From contig JAPYXD010000680.1 in assembly GCA_030998225.1 (NCBI GenBank), positions 17,372,501-17,436,500 on the forward strand: 64,000 nucleotides of DNA, read 5' to 3'. The translations under genes were made by a program, and so were the position numbers. Source of the DNA: Diplolepis rosae (taxonomy: Eukaryota; Arthropoda; Insecta; Hymenoptera; Diplolepididae). Every line of letters starts with the position of its first letter. The stretch's first letter is position 1. Below are positions 1-11,389 of the stretch, in pieces. The notes under the pieces are model-generated. The model saw only the letters and a program-made list of their open reading frames with translations, was not told the origin of the DNA and searched no databases.

Positions 1-161
1 CTGTAATATTCAACAAATGCTTCATAGATTCCTCATGAAGATATTTCGCAACACTTTGAAATGAACACGTCTCTGGATCAAGAAGGATAAATTGGGAAAA
101 TTGTTTAACACAACTTTAAGTTTAAAAAAACATTAGGATATTCTTAGTCAAACTGCTTTAT

Positions 162-854
162 TTGTTCCATATCTCTATAATACTCAATTTGGGTATGTTT
201 AACGTCCAAGTGTTGATAATCATGAAGAAGAATACGGGTACATCCAATAACAGAGCTCCAATTGTTTCAATTTCATACAGTGGGAATTTATCAGAAGTTA
301 TAAAACGCCTATTACAAAAATATGAGGTAAAAATTGTTTTTAGGATTAATTCCAAATTTGACAGATTCATAACACTGGGCAAAGATCCTCATGAAATAGA
401 AGTACAAAGTAATGTAGTTTACAAGATTTCGTGTAATTGTGGAATGTGTTACGTTGGTCAAACAAAACGCTCTTTGAGGATCAGATTAGACGAACATTTT
501 TAAAATTTCAATCTCAACGAAAAGTTTCATAATGTAATTAGTAAACACCGTAAGAATCATGAAAATAATCAGGATAATCATAGTATTTTTTAGAATGATG
601 TTAAAATTTTACATAAAGAAAGAGATAGGTATAAAAGAGCTTTTTCTGAAATGGTCTTTATAAAAAAAGAAAATGATAATAGTCTGAATAAAATCACTGA
701 TATTGAACATTTGAATTCTCCTTACAATATGATTTTGGATTTCTTATCTCGACAATGTAATAATCAAAAACAGTTTCTTCTAATTTTAAATTTGAATCAA
801 AAATTCTTACGCAAATTTGCTTCTAATTTCCTAAAATCTTCGTTTTCAATTTAA
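162..854 (+). pseudogene. Penelope-like element C-terminal part with GIY-YIG endonuclease, broken
   Basis: One reading frame runs through this stretch, interrupted only by in-frame stops at 501-503 and 591-593, so this is a decayed copy with no frameshift. Around residues 84-113 the protein has VVYKISCNCGMCYVGQTKRS followed by a conserved R and DEH. This is the GIY-YIG nuclease core (VY, then YVG, then the arginine helix) found at the C-terminus of Penelope-like retroelements. Upstream lies the usual linker with LSEVIKRLL and GKDP, and downstream the Y-x-x-IL tail typical of these elements. The nuclease would nick target DNA for retrotransposition. No reverse transcriptase is readable to the left, so the copy is 5' truncated or cut by the window edge. 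The family assignment rests on motif recognition. Confidence 0.75.
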
Positions 855-1029
855 TTGTATACTTGAATTTAATAATATTAGACTAAATGATTCATATCAT
901 ATGAGGTTATTACATGACACCTTTGGTTCAGTTGTTGATAATATCTCTTATCGACTAGACAATATGTCTTTTCCTCTTGTAAATTCCTGAAACGCCTCAT
1001 CTTAAGGAATCTAGTTGAACACGGAACTT

Positions 1030-2010
1030 GAATCTATTGTCAAAAATCTATTATGTCAAAAATATACGGTAGCGGATATGCATCCTTTTTCGAAGCGGCG
1101 TTCTGTTTCCGGAAATCAAGGCAAATACGACGATAACCGCCATTTGCCTTTTTTGCCAGAAGATCGATGTTGACTATTCACTTAAAGACTCCTTTATAAC
1201 ACATTCGGCCAACATCCGATCTACCTCTTGGTACTTGGCTTCCTGAACCTTTGGAGACAATAATCGGTATCGTTGCTTCATAGGAGGATACCCTTGAATA
1301 TCTATATAGTGCTTTGCTAGATGAGTAGCCTTCATCTGGCCCTTAACTTCAGGTAAAAATTTTTATTAGGTAGGTTTTAACAGGTTTGGCAACGTGAGGC
1401 CGGGAGTTTTCATGCTGTAGAATCACTTTTTCGTGCCTCTGCTCGTATTGTGGCCGTTTTTCGAGCAGTGCTTGGCTCGAACGCATCAATTGCGTTCGAT
1501 ACCGTTTCCCAGTGATGGTTTTGTTCGATTTCAACAGCTCATAATAAAAAACACCGACCTGGTCTCACCATTACACAGAATAACCTTCGCAGCGTGAATA
1601 TTCGGCCGAGCCGACAACGTTGAAGCATTACCGAGCAGTCCCCATGACTTTCTTCTCTTTGGGTTGCTGTAATGAATCCATTTTCCATCACCCGTCACGA
1701 CGCGATGCTGGAGCCATCTATTCACAAACAGCGGGAACTTAGTTGCGCACCTAATATTTAGGAGTTCTCTTAGCTTCTCCTGTTCCTCCTCCAGCAAATC
1801 TGCTTTGGCACCGCAACCCTCCACTCCAACTAACCACATCTTAAAAGGGTTGTGTTTTCCGGATTCATCAGACATGAAGACCTTCTTTGATCTTGACCCA
1901 AAATGCATATCGAATTCAGCATTGGCGTCCAACCCCTAAGATCATTTTGGTATCGAGGTGCTCTGTAAATCTGACCTCAAGAAGCCTGCTTACCTCTTCA
2001 ATGGTCAATG
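1030..2010 (-). pseudogene. Gypsy-type LTR retrotransposon pol fragment (protease end, linker, RT start), split by a mariner piece
   Basis: Read on the - strand from about 2010, the frame gives an aspartic-protease C-terminal signature (KMILGV then DANAEFDMHF, the ILGxD..xFD pattern) and the EEEQEKLRELL linker that precedes Gypsy reverse transcriptase. A mariner fragment then interrupts (about 1355-1725). Gypsy sequence resumes with HLAKHYIDIQGYPPMKQRY and LSPKVQEAKYQEVDRML, followed after frame shifts by the RT motifs YRRICLDFRKQN and KDAYPLPYI, ending near 1030. Order and orientation of both halves agree, which supports a single Gypsy copy into which mariner inserted. Frameshifts near 1170 and 1935 and an in-frame stop make it non-functional. 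No LTR was found next to it. Confidence 0.7.
1355..1725 (-). pseudogene. mariner transposase fragment nested in the Gypsy relic
   Basis: The - strand translation contains HRVVTGDGKWIHYSNPKRRK, the region around the first catalytic aspartate of mariner DDE transposases, then GNASTLSARPNIHAAKV. After a frame change at about 1531 comes YRTQLMRSSQALLEKRPQYE and ILQHENSRPHVAKPVKTYL. The second catalytic aspartate, normally in HDN, is glutamate here (HEN). The fragment stops right after KTYL, so the third aspartate and the C-terminus are missing, as is the N-terminal DNA-binding domain. No terminal inverted repeats are visible. It belongs to a different mariner subgroup from the copies at 8.4, 32.8 and 39.7 kb, which have HQDNAPCH at this site. 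Confidence 0.75.
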
Positions 2011-2294
2011 CTAACAACAGGTTCCACTGCTTTCGTATCCTCAGATTGCAGTAGTTTAAGAAGTAAATGTTTCTTTTTCCGATAATCGGAACTTGACATT
2101 TTTTTATTTTCCTTTATCTTTTGTAGATTGTGAAAAGTAGAATTTCTTGAATTCAATATTTTTAAACCTGTCGAACAAAAGTAATTGTCAAAATCTTCAA
2201 ATGATTTCTTGCATATATTTTACTTTGTTATTGTCAATCTGTTGTAAAATATTATTCAACGTAACAAGATACATATTTCATTTTATTAATGGCA

Positions 2295-2487
2295 TGTGAT
2301 ACTTTGAAATTATCGAGTTGAGGTTTCTGCAGCTTTATTTCCAAAAAATTTTATTTTTTCTATTCTAAGAAAAAGAGTCAATCGACGTCCGTTAGCGTGT
2401 TCATGAAAATTTCCAAGAGTTATAGGGCCAAATTTACATTATTTTGGAAATAAAGCTGCAGAAACCTCAACTCGATAATTTCACACC
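2295..2487. repeat. Short inverted repeat, arms about 50 bp
   Basis: Positions 2295-2347 and 2437-2487 are near-perfect reverse complements (core ATCGAGTTGAGGTTTCTGCA) around a spacer of about 90 bp. It is probably a miniature inverted-repeat element or its remnant. It adjoins the dispersed repeat that starts near 2482. Confidence 0.7.
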
Positions 2488-2992
2488 GAAAAATTTTTTT
2501 TTCCGAGAGTCAACTATCACCCATAGTTAAGTCTAACCTAGTTGAAATAAAACGGATTCCTGTTTAAGAGAATCACGTACATACAGTTAAACAAACCAGT
2601 ATAAACCTTGTTACAGAGAAATAAAGAATTCTAGTTCTATTAACAATTAAATTCAATTAATATTGCTATACTGTTATTACAAAACTCTGCTGTAAAAAAA
2701 TATCTTCTGTATTTATTACTTTTTCACTGTGTAAACAAAAATTTATTTTTGTCAATAATTCTTTAGGACCCACTTTTATCAATATAAATTTTGCTCTAGT
2801 AGATCATAAACATAAAGTTGTTTTTTGGTTACATTTAATACATGGGCCTGAAAGGATCTGTCCGTCAAATCAACTTGCTTTCTTTGTTTTTCTTACTAAA
2901 CTTGAACTTTGTCATTTCAACTAGGATTGCAAATTCGGCGCCTGTCCTAACTAGGCAAAATTGTATACGGGTACAAGGAATTTTTTTCGGTG
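2482..2992 (+). repeat. Dispersed repeat, copy 1 of 2 (inverted partner near 30584-30933)
   Basis: Its ends read CACCGAAAAA and TTTTTCGGTG, an inverted terminal match. The inside matches the region near 30584-30933 in the opposite orientation over several hundred bases, for example AAAGGATCTGTCCGTCAAAT and GATCATAAACATAAAG. This copy carries roughly 95 bp of extra sequence near 2640-2735. No convincing protein is encoded. It is probably a non-autonomous DNA element. Confidence 0.6.
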
Positions 2993-4266
2993 CAGTGTCA
3001 CATACCCTTAAATAAAAAAATTTAATAGCTAAGGAAGTATTACTATCAACTTTTTATTGATTATTTACTTTTTTGGGGAGGCTAACATCATTTTTTTGAA
3101 CGTTGCAAAATCCATTCATGTTTTTTCATACACCTTTTATATTTCAGTATAAAATTCGGAAATAATGAACAAAATTTCTGAAATAATGCAAGACTCTAAA
3201 CTTTTAATGTACTAGTGCTTCTTCTTGGAAAATAAACAGATTTGACTAGGCGATATCGACTCTATGTAAAAATAAAAGCAAGCAAAATTAACAAAAACAG
3301 AACAGTTCAATATTTTATTTTTTCAAACAGATACGCGGTTTCAAAAATAAGAAAAGAATTCTTCATAAAAAAATGCTTACATTCAAGAGAAATATAATTG
3401 CAATGTATAAAACTTACTCGAATAGATTTCACTGATGCTTTAACAAGAAAGTAAATTTGTTTTTTCTACAGAATTTAATAGTGTTGAATTTAAAATAATT
3501 AATTTTCATTTTATTTTTATAATTATAAACAGTGCACAATCGAATTAAGTGTCATTTATTATTTCACGTAAAGTTGTCTCGTGTACAATCAACTGAATAC
3601 ATTTTTAGCGTATAGAAGTGACAGCATCCCTTTTCAAACATTTGATATTTTTATATTTTTATTATATGTAATGCATCGATAATTCAATGGAATAATCACA
3701 ATTAAATAGTTGAAGAACCAGAATCTATTAATTTAAAGCGTAACCTCTATTTGACTATTAATCGTCTCGCGTTTGATTGCCAATATTACTATCTGCGACT
3801 GAACTTTAAAAAAGAAAAGGGTAAAAAGCTGAAATGCTTCGAGAAAAAGGATTTGATAAATATATTTTCCCAAAAATGTAATTGTTCTTTCTATGTAACA
3901 AAAAACAGTATTCAAATAAATGAATATGTTTTTTAGATTTTTGACTGATATATGTATATATTGCACTGTTAATGACATAGAATATAGAAACAAGGTCTTT
4001 CGAATGATTTTGCCATCTTATATATTATATATTATATAGGCACGAAATGCAAATTCTTTCCTGTTTCTGTTTGAAGCAAAAAATTGTCGTTAAAAATTAA
4101 AATCTTTAGATTTCCAAATTAACTCACTGTATACCTTTACGCGGGATCTCACAAAATTTCAGCACATCACTATTGGCAATCGACGCTGCAGTCTCATTTT
4201 TCCTTTGTGCGTCTGAATATCGCCTTCGCGCGGTTTTTATGTATGGAACGATCGATGTCTTGACTT
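2993..4266. other. AT-rich intergenic stretch, nothing recognised
   Basis: I see no splice-bounded exon, recognisable protein, RNA gene or repeat boundary here. The short open frames on both strands are what low-complexity AT-rich DNA gives by chance. Confidence 0.5.
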
Positions 4267-4476
4267 CCCTTGTGGAAAAAAATAATTGGACCCGATTGGG
4301 ACCGATTGATCCAATTGACCCTATTTCAAAAACATCATTGAATCCGATTTATTAAATGGGTTCAAAATGGTCTCGCCTGATTGAACCCGATTAATAAATT
4401 GGTTTCAATGATGTTTTTGAAATGGGGCCAATCGGATCAATCGGTCCCATTCGGATCCAATTTTTTTTTACAAGGG
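4267..4476. mobile_element. 210-bp palindromic MITE
   Basis: The element begins CCCTTGTGG and ends CAAGGG. Its two halves are largely reverse complements, with GGACCGATTGATCC-type blocks on the left mirrored by GGATCAATCGGTCC on the right. Possible TT duplications flank it. It has no coding capacity. Confidence 0.65.
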
Positions 4477-4911
4477 TTAACCACGAAAAAGCTAACTTCA
4501 GGTTATTAAAATTAAAATCCAAAAGACAAACAAAGAACAATCGCGAAACAAACAGTTACAATATTAATCAATACAAAATTCTCTCAACATTTCAATAATT
4601 ATCATAATAAACAATTGTAGTTGCCTAATACTTTATGAGATATGTGTGAAGTAGGCATAATATTTTAGATAGGGTATATAATACTATATGTGATACAAAA
4701 AAATATAGTCTATTATAAAAATATTACATTGTATAGCATTTACATTGTGTAATACTAGTTCTGCTCTCTTCGTGAAGATTTATTAAAAATAGATATTTAT
4801 ACTACAAGGAAGGAAGAAGATGATTTTGATCAGTGTGAACTTGCGCACGAGCTGAACGAGGGCGCAAAAAAACGAGTGAGAAACATCCTTTTCCTCCCAT
4901 GCAGCATATTA
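4477..4911. other. AT-rich spacer, nothing recognised
   Basis: No gene or repeat boundary was recognised between the flanking miniature elements. Confidence 0.4.
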
Positions 4912-5325
4912 TATTTTTTCTCATGCATTCACAGAAATGGCCACTTTTTTCCCTGTAACGCTGGAAGAAAATCTCCTTTTTGAGGTACACACGGAAAATG
5001 GCAGTCAGATGATTCGACAGAGACAATTCTGCACCAATGGCCGGTTTTTACAACGATGGAGTTGGATGTCCATACTTTCTAGTTTTAGCACCGAACTTAC
5101 CTTTTGGTCCGTTAGATAGCGGCACCTGGCGGTGCAAAAAATGACGGAAAAATCACAGTGCTAACGTAAATCACGCATTTGCCACCCCACATGGGGAGTT
5201 ATTGATAACTCCCACGGAAATTATTGATAACTCCTGCATTTTTCGTGTGTACCCCAAAAAGGGGATTTTTCCCCGCGTTCCAAGCAAAAAAATGTCCATT
5301 TCTGGGCATGCATGAAAAAAAAATG
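4912..5325. mobile_element. Foldback MITE, about 410 bp
   Basis: The left arm (CATGCATTCACAGAAATGG, then a run through GGTACACACGGAAAATG) is mirrored by the right arm (CGTGTGTACCCCAAAAAGGG through CCATTTCTGGGCATGCATG). The arms are about 95 bp and diverged. The centre is unrelated and holds two GTTATTGATAACTCC-like units. Reading frames in the arms are not coding. Confidence 0.6.
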
Positions 5326-5366
5326 TTTTTTGCTTTGTAGCTTGAAATAACCAAAACTAAATGAAA

Positions 5367-6444
5367 AAATCTGCCCGCTTTGCGGGCACATTCTCATCGC
5401 GCGCAGCTCGCTTCGCTCGCAAGTTTGAGCGCCCCTAGGGCGCGCGATTCGATCGTCACGCTTCGCGCTCTTTAATACTCATCGTCGCGCTGCGCGCTCC
5501 GTTCTTTCTGGACCTCGCGCTTCGCGCTCGGTCTTGTGCTCTTCGCATACATTTAAGTTTATTTCTTATAATTTGATACTGAAGCTCAAACCAATTTTAT
5601 AATAATATTTCAGATGATGTAAATTACACATTTTCTCAAAGTCACTCTATTTCTTTTTGAATTTAAGTGAAACAGGAGAATCAATTTACTTAAGGCTCTA
5701 TCAGCCTTAAGGAACACATTCTCATCATGACGCTCGCGCTTCGCGCTCGATTTCCTGTGTACATTTCAGTAACTTTTTAATAAATTACATGATTAAAATA
5801 ATTTATTTTCTTCCAAATCTCTCAAAAAGAAAAAACAATCGAAGACTTTATATAAGGAAACGATTTTGCAGAACAACGATTATTTCGTTTCTCACATATT
5901 TTGGTGAAAAAAATCGAATTTTTTTAATATTAAAAATCAAAACATAAAATATACATCCTGTCCCGAAATGTCTTAATGAGAATTTGTAGACCTCATTAAG
6001 GCAAACAATTTTCAATTCAAACGCTTTTTTTGTATCGCACATATTTTGTCTAAAAAATGGAATTTTTGAATTTTAATCGTATTTTTTGGAATTGAAACGA
6101 AAAATATATGTTTTATCAGAAACTGTGTGAGACAAAATTTGTAGATTTTTTTTAAACGAACAACTTTGTATTCTTACGTTTTTTTCGTATTTCGAATATT
6201 ATTGTTAACAAATTGAATTTTGGATTTTCAATAGTTTTTTTTTTTAATTAAAAAGAAAAATATGCATCTTATGAAAAAATGTTACAATTCAAATTTGTAG
6301 GTCTTTATGTAGAAAATAATATTGTATCATAACGTTTTTTCGTATCTCGTATAATTTAACCGGAAAATGGAATTTTTATATTGACTTTTTTCGAATTTGA
6401 ATATGCTGTAACATTTCTAATTTTGATTTAATCAAAAAATGTTG
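5367..6444 (+). repeat. Hairpin-rich dispersed repeat, copy A (3' truncated)
   Basis: The copy starts with the hairpin TGCCCGCTTTGCGGGCA followed by ACATTCTCATC and a CG-rich run of TTCGCGCTC-type units. An AT-rich body follows, including the palindrome CTTAAGGCTCTATCAGCCTT. It ends near TAATCAAAAAATGTT, so it lacks the last 450-500 bp present in copies C and F. Its GC-rich head contrasts sharply with the surroundings. No gene is encoded. See copy C for full structure. Confidence 0.8.
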
Positions 6445-6806
6445 ATCTCAGGACTGGGGCTGTACTATGCTAGTACTGCGCCAACCCTCGGCCCGGTACA
6501 GACCGTTCAGTACTTTTTGCACTGTACTTTTCCATCTGGGACTCTGTGCTTCCACGAAACGACTTGGTCGTATGGGCTACACCAATTTTAGGTGCTGATT
6601 TAGATGTGTATGTTTGCACTGGCATGTACCACTACAAAAGTGTAACTTTATAAATTTTATCTATGAAAATTTTTGAAAATCAGCAGGAAAGAAATTTTAA
6701 TTTAAAAGAAAAATGATGCTTTTGAAGTTTAATTCAATTAAATTTATTTGATATTATAAAAGTTTCAAAGATTGAATGTTTTGGAATAAACTTCTTTTTA
6801 TTGCAG
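6445..6806. other. Unexplained spacer with a GC-richer block at 6465-6605
   Basis: The block around 6465-6605 has mixed base composition and repeated GTACT words (TGTACTATGCTAGTACTG, CAGTACTTTTTGCACTGTAC). It is neither part of the preceding repeat nor of the following exon. I cannot identify it. Confidence 0.35.
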
Positions 6807-7424
6807 TTATCAACACCAATTCCTGAATCATGTTGGCCTTTGAACGAAGTGCGATATACTGAGATTGCCGAAGGAATGAGCATTGAGAATCTCGTTCATG
6901 CAATTGGAACTTCAAGGGTAAAAATACGTTTTTCACGCTGATCGCTAATTACAGACCAAATTTGACTAATTATTTTGGTACTGGAAAAATCATGACGTCT
7001 ATTCTGTTACAGGAAACAAATATGCCCATGCCGCATGAATTCATGATTTCCGATTTTAATGACAATTTTGTTTCAGTTTGTCAAAACTTACTTGTAAATG
7101 GGCCACCAGTGAATCCAGCTGTAAGTAATTGATAGAGTGATTAATGTAAACAAATACTTTAGATAACTAGTCATATTTAATCAAAATTATCGAAAAAAGA
7201 TTCTAGAAATTTTAATTTTACCTATTATATAATAATATGCATTAAGAAAAACTAAGCAAATAAATTTTTTATAGTTTGTGTTTGGATGGGGTTCACCTCT
7301 ATTTCTCGAAGACAAAATCGCAGGAATATTCGAAATGAATCTTAGTAACGCAATAAAAACCGACGATAAATTTGCAATATTTGTAAGACTTCACAAAAAA
7401 TGCATTGAAGGGCCCTCTAATTAA
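6807..7424 (+). CDS. C-terminal exons of a protein resembling an S1 serine protease, probably non-catalytic
   Basis: Three exons stay open in one phase: 6807-6917, 7013-7120 and 7275-7424, with a TAA stop. All introns are phase 0 with GT..AG borders (6918-7012, 7121-7274), and an acceptor TTTATTGCAG opens the first. That gives 122 codons of balanced composition, which is hard to get by chance here. The end of the protein has VCQNLL, then FGWGSPLFLEDKIAGIF and FAIFVRLHKK. This resembles the end of a chymotrypsin-like domain: a GDSGGPL-like block, KxxGI, then the TRLxxY helix. Trp stands where the catalytic Ser would be, so it would be an inactive homologue. The 5' exons, including His and Asp regions, are not seen; copy A of the dispersed repeat lies just upstream and could sit in an intron. 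Coding status is fairly likely; the family call is tentative. Confidence 0.5.
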
Positions 7425-8408
7425 TGATGTGTTAAATGGGACAATTAAGATGAAAATGTTAGGCATGAACGTGAAAAATCTTATGCTTGTTTCTAAAATA
7501 CAAGGATTAAAGAGGACAGAGCATTTCTCACGTTTATGTTTTTGACTTCATCATTATTACGTTTTCAGAGAAAATAAAAAGACATAATACAGGGGATAAA
7601 AATCAACAACGAAATAATGAATATGCTACAAAACGTGAGTTTTGTGACTTTGATTATTTTAAATCATCTATTTTAGAGTTTTTTGGGTCGCTAAACACTA
7701 ATCTGAAGTCAAATTTAAAAAAAACAGAACGTAACCATTTTTATACCCCGACGAAGGCCTGAAAGAAGTGCCGCAAAAAGTCGGTTTATTTGTATTCTTT
7801 AACTACTTGAATAAATTAAAATTGGAACATATGATCAAAAAATCTTTCTCTCCATTTGGAGATACTTTTCTAAATTAAGCAAAACGTTCGAAGAGCGAAA
7901 CTTTTTTTAAGGTTTAGTTACCTCCAACTTAGAAAATTTCACATCCTTGTTTATCTTATAAATTGCGTGGCTCTCAGGATTTCTTAAAACCTCTTTTATG
8001 ATGTTTAAGGCCAAGGACGTCGCACTCAATTCAAATCTTTTTTTATTTTATTTAACATCGAACCGTGGCTTGGCCTACTTGTTGGAATAAACTGTAATTT
8101 TTTCTTTAGCTTGCATGCCTGCCTTCTTATTCCAATTTTATTTAAATGCAAGAGCTTCACATGCGATAGATTAAGTTCCCCTAACCTCCAAACTGATCCC
8201 GAGCTCCCGTATCCATTAGACCTAGCCGGCAACCCTTTTGCTAGCTTCTTTTAATTGCTTGCGGAATTTTATTTTCTGGTTTCATTAAATTATAATTATG
8301 GCGTTAGGAGACGCCAGGCGCTCATCTTAGCAGCCGCCATTATTAACGCAGGTAACGCTGAGGGTAATCCAGGATCCTCGGGTCTGCATTCGTTATTTGA
8401 GATATATA
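7425..8408. other. Intergenic stretch, nothing recognised
   Basis: It follows the stop of the S1-like gene and probably includes its 3' untranslated region. The part from about 8020 to 8400 has more even base composition, but I recognise no protein in it. Confidence 0.4.
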
Positions 8409-9080
8409 ACACGTGGATCAATAAGTCCCGAGACTGACACATAGATGGCGTTGCCAACAAAAGTTCTGTATGTTTTTTCATGAGTACCAACCTTCAAAAG
8501 ATACCTGTCAAAATTTCATGACATTCTGATGTATGGTCCACGAGTTACAGTGATTTAAGTGACGCTGGTTTTGATATTCTCAAAACAATGGATTCGAAAC
8601 AATTATGTGTGTTGATTTACCATTGCTTTTTGATGAGAAAAAACACAGTGCAAGCTCAGTAATGGCTTGAAAAGTGCTACGGGGACTCTGCTCCATCAAA
8701 AACAACCATTTGTCGGTGGTATGCTGAGTTTAAACGTAGTCGTACAGACAATGAAGATGCTGAACGCTCCGGCCGGCCAAATGAGGTAGTTACACCGGAA
8801 ACCATCAAAAAAGTCCACCAAATCGTTTTCGAAAACCGTAAATTAAAATTGCGTGAGATAGCTGACACCTTAAAGATATCATACGGCAGTGTGTATGCTA
8901 TTTCACATGAACATTTGTCTATGAGGAAGCAGTTGTCAAAGTGGGTGCCGCGTTTGCTCACGTTGGATCAAAAACGACAACACACAAGTCGCTCGCTACT
9001 ATGGCGAAATTGAATGAATTGAGCTACGAATTGCTTCCGCACCCACCATATTCCCATTCGTCTAGAGTGCTTCTAAATAC
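8409..9080 (+). pseudogene. mariner element with internal deletion, truncated by a foldback insertion
   Basis: The terminal repeat ACACGTGGATCAATAAGTCC follows a TA at 8407-8408 and matches the ends of the element at 39734-40819. A transposase frame begins near ATGGATTCG (8588) and covers the helix-turn-helix region (GRPNEV, LKLREIADTLKISYG, HLSMRKQLSKWVPRLLT). It then jumps directly to the C-terminal half (KSLATMAKLNELSYELLPH), so the DDE core with the first two aspartates has been deleted. A frameshift lies near 8668. The right part is lost at the left end of the 9081-10071 foldback element, so no second terminal repeat is present. Confidence 0.8.
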
Positions 9081-10071
9081 TTTTTATGTCCCTCCGGCGC
9101 ATAAATGCGTTTTACGCTACATTTGAAAGTAGCGTAATGTTGTGTATTACGATACAGAGGAACATAATGTAAAAATTGAACTGCGCATGCGCCTATTACG
9201 ATACAGCTGAGCAAAATCTTTTTCTTATTCTTCTTCTTCGTACAGCGTTGGCACCATACTGACAAAGCCTTGTACATTTGAACTGCGCATGCGTCTATTA
9301 CAAAACTCTTAAATGCGCCGAAGTCATATAAAATAGAATATGCGCCAATGCACACAATTCGGGTAATTACGACACTCGCTTAAAATGCTCGCAGGACTGA
9401 TCGCGCCTTGGCTTCGTCTTGGCTTCGATCTCCTGCGAGCATTGTCGCTCGTCACGTAATAACCCTCATTATGCGCCCAGGCACATAATATCCTATTACA
9501 GAATAGATATAAATAGAGACAACGAATTGACAATAGTATATTATGTGCCTAGACGCATAATGAGGGTTATTACGCGACGAGCGACAATGCTCGCAGGAGA
9601 TCGAACCCAAGGCGTAATCGAGGCGCAGGTGAGGCAAAGCCCAAAGCCGAGGCGCGATCAGTCCTGCGAGCATTTTAAGCGAGTCTCGTAATTACCCGAA
9701 TTGTGTGCATTGGCACATATTCTATTTTATGTGATTTCGGCGCGTATACGAGTTTTTATGCGTACGCTCGAATCTAATTTAGTTTGCATCATGAATCTCG
9801 TCCATTGCACTTGATATTTCGCGACTAGTTCCGGACATTTTGATTTTCCCGATCTTGTGTAGTAGTAGCCTATTGTAATAGACGGTCAGTATTGTCAGTA
9901 CGGTGCCAACGCTGTACGAAGAAGGAGAAGAATAAGAAGAAGATTTTATAGGTTATAGGCGCATGCGCAGTTCAATTTTCACATCACATTCCTCTGTAGC
10001 GTAATACACAACATTGTGCTACTCTCAACTGTAGCGTAAAAATGAGTTCATGCGCCGGAGGCACATAAAAA
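9081..10071. mobile_element. 991-bp foldback element with very long inverted arms
   Basis: The ends are TTTTTATGTCCCTCCGGCGC and its near-complement at 10048-10071. The two arms (about 9081-9515 and 9540-10071) mirror each other through many blocks: GTAGCGTAA near the ends, GAACTGCGCATGCG, TACAGCGTTGGCACC, and GCTCGCAGGA near the centre. The right arm carries about 100 bp extra near 9765-9870. Inner arms hold repeated TGCTCGCAGGAGATCG blocks. Open frames inside are by-products of the palindrome. It interrupts the mariner on its left; a target duplication is not clear. Confidence 0.8.
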
Positions 10072-11389
10072 TAATCTTGCAACTTTGTCTAATCGCATGC
10101 TCTCGGCATGGATACATCTTTCTTTCTCCCGCGTTCGATCGATATACCTCGCGACGGTATCAGTGCGCTCGAGCGCAGTTAAGTAAATTCCCATCCTGAC
10201 CGCAGTTTTGAATTCAAAAATCTCAAAATATATTAAAACACTGCCTGAAAGCCTGCTGAACAACTTTCTTGTTGAAAGTTCTCTCAACTCTAAACTTCCT
10301 CGCATAGTTTTTTTCTTTGAAGTTGAAACATGAGAATTCTGCCAGCCGCAACTGTTATAATAAAAATTATTAACAAATTCAGAATTTTGTTACGTTGAAC
10401 ATGACCATCTGAAGGTCTAGGGTTTTTTGAATCTGTTGATAAAATTTCAGACTATTCCGGACAAATTCGTACGAAAAACAGAAAGTTGATTGTAAAAAAT
10501 CGATTGATTTTGTGCCTTCAAAAAATACAGTTTTCTTCGATTATAAAAAAAACTACAGTTCTGACACAAAACTTATGGAAGAAAAAATATGCGGAATGAC
10601 ATTTAACATGTATTGACATATTTTTTTGATTATTTTTCCGAATTTTTTATTTAAATGGAAAAAAAACTTTCGCGCATTGCGGTATCCCTTCTTTTGCCTA
10701 CTAGGCCACGCGCTCCGTCGGTTACGGAGTCCGGTGCGTCAATTGTCCCATTTTTCGGCGTTGCCGCGAATAGCTGCCCGTTATAAACTAAAATTTTCTC
10801 ATAATCTCGTTATATTTGAGCAAAAAGCAGAGAAATAGATTTTTTTTTAATTCGAAAATTACTTTCGGAATTTTGGAACGGCCATTTGCGCTTTATTTTT
10901 TATCTTTATTCGAATGTGGTTTTCTGATATTCTGAGAGTGTTTTATGACACATAGAAAGTAATATAGAAATAAGAATTTAAAACTATAGACGGAACTCTT
11001 GGGATTCTCAAAAATGAAATTCGAAAAATTTTGTTAGTGCGGAGCCAATTTCAAGGACATTTGATAAAAACTTTGTTCAAGTGCTGTATGGGTGTGCGGA
11101 GAACACCTACTTTTCATCATAAGTTTGAATCAGTTAATATCATTACTAAATCTCATTTGGTCAATCATTCCAAACTACTTGGATTCGTGATCCCACCGAA
11201 AAAACGATATTCTAATACTAAGAATATCTTATTCTTACAGGCATATACTTAATAACATTCTCAATGAAGTAAGCGAAATTCTTAGTTTAAGAGCATCTTC
11301 TAACCAGAGGGAGAAAATATCCGTTTTTGAGAATATTCTTTTCAAAATAAGAATATTTGCGACCGACCATAGTATTCCCATAGCACAAT
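10072..11389. other. AT-rich stretch, no gene recognised
   Basis: A 73-codon + strand frame at 11031-11252 and others near 10626 have no features of known proteins. No repeat boundary is clear until the palindrome array starting near 11390. Confidence 0.4.

Noticed and set aside
5367..5400. GC-rich hairpin with an adjoining A/T run resembling a bacterial intrinsic terminator
   Set aside because: The same hairpin heads every copy of a dispersed repeat in an intron-containing genome. It is an element end, not a terminator.
9419..9691. Overlapping ORFs on both strands with Cys/His-like patterns
   Set aside because: They mirror each other because the DNA is a palindrome. The cysteines come from GCTCGCAGG-type blocks and do not form a known zinc motif.
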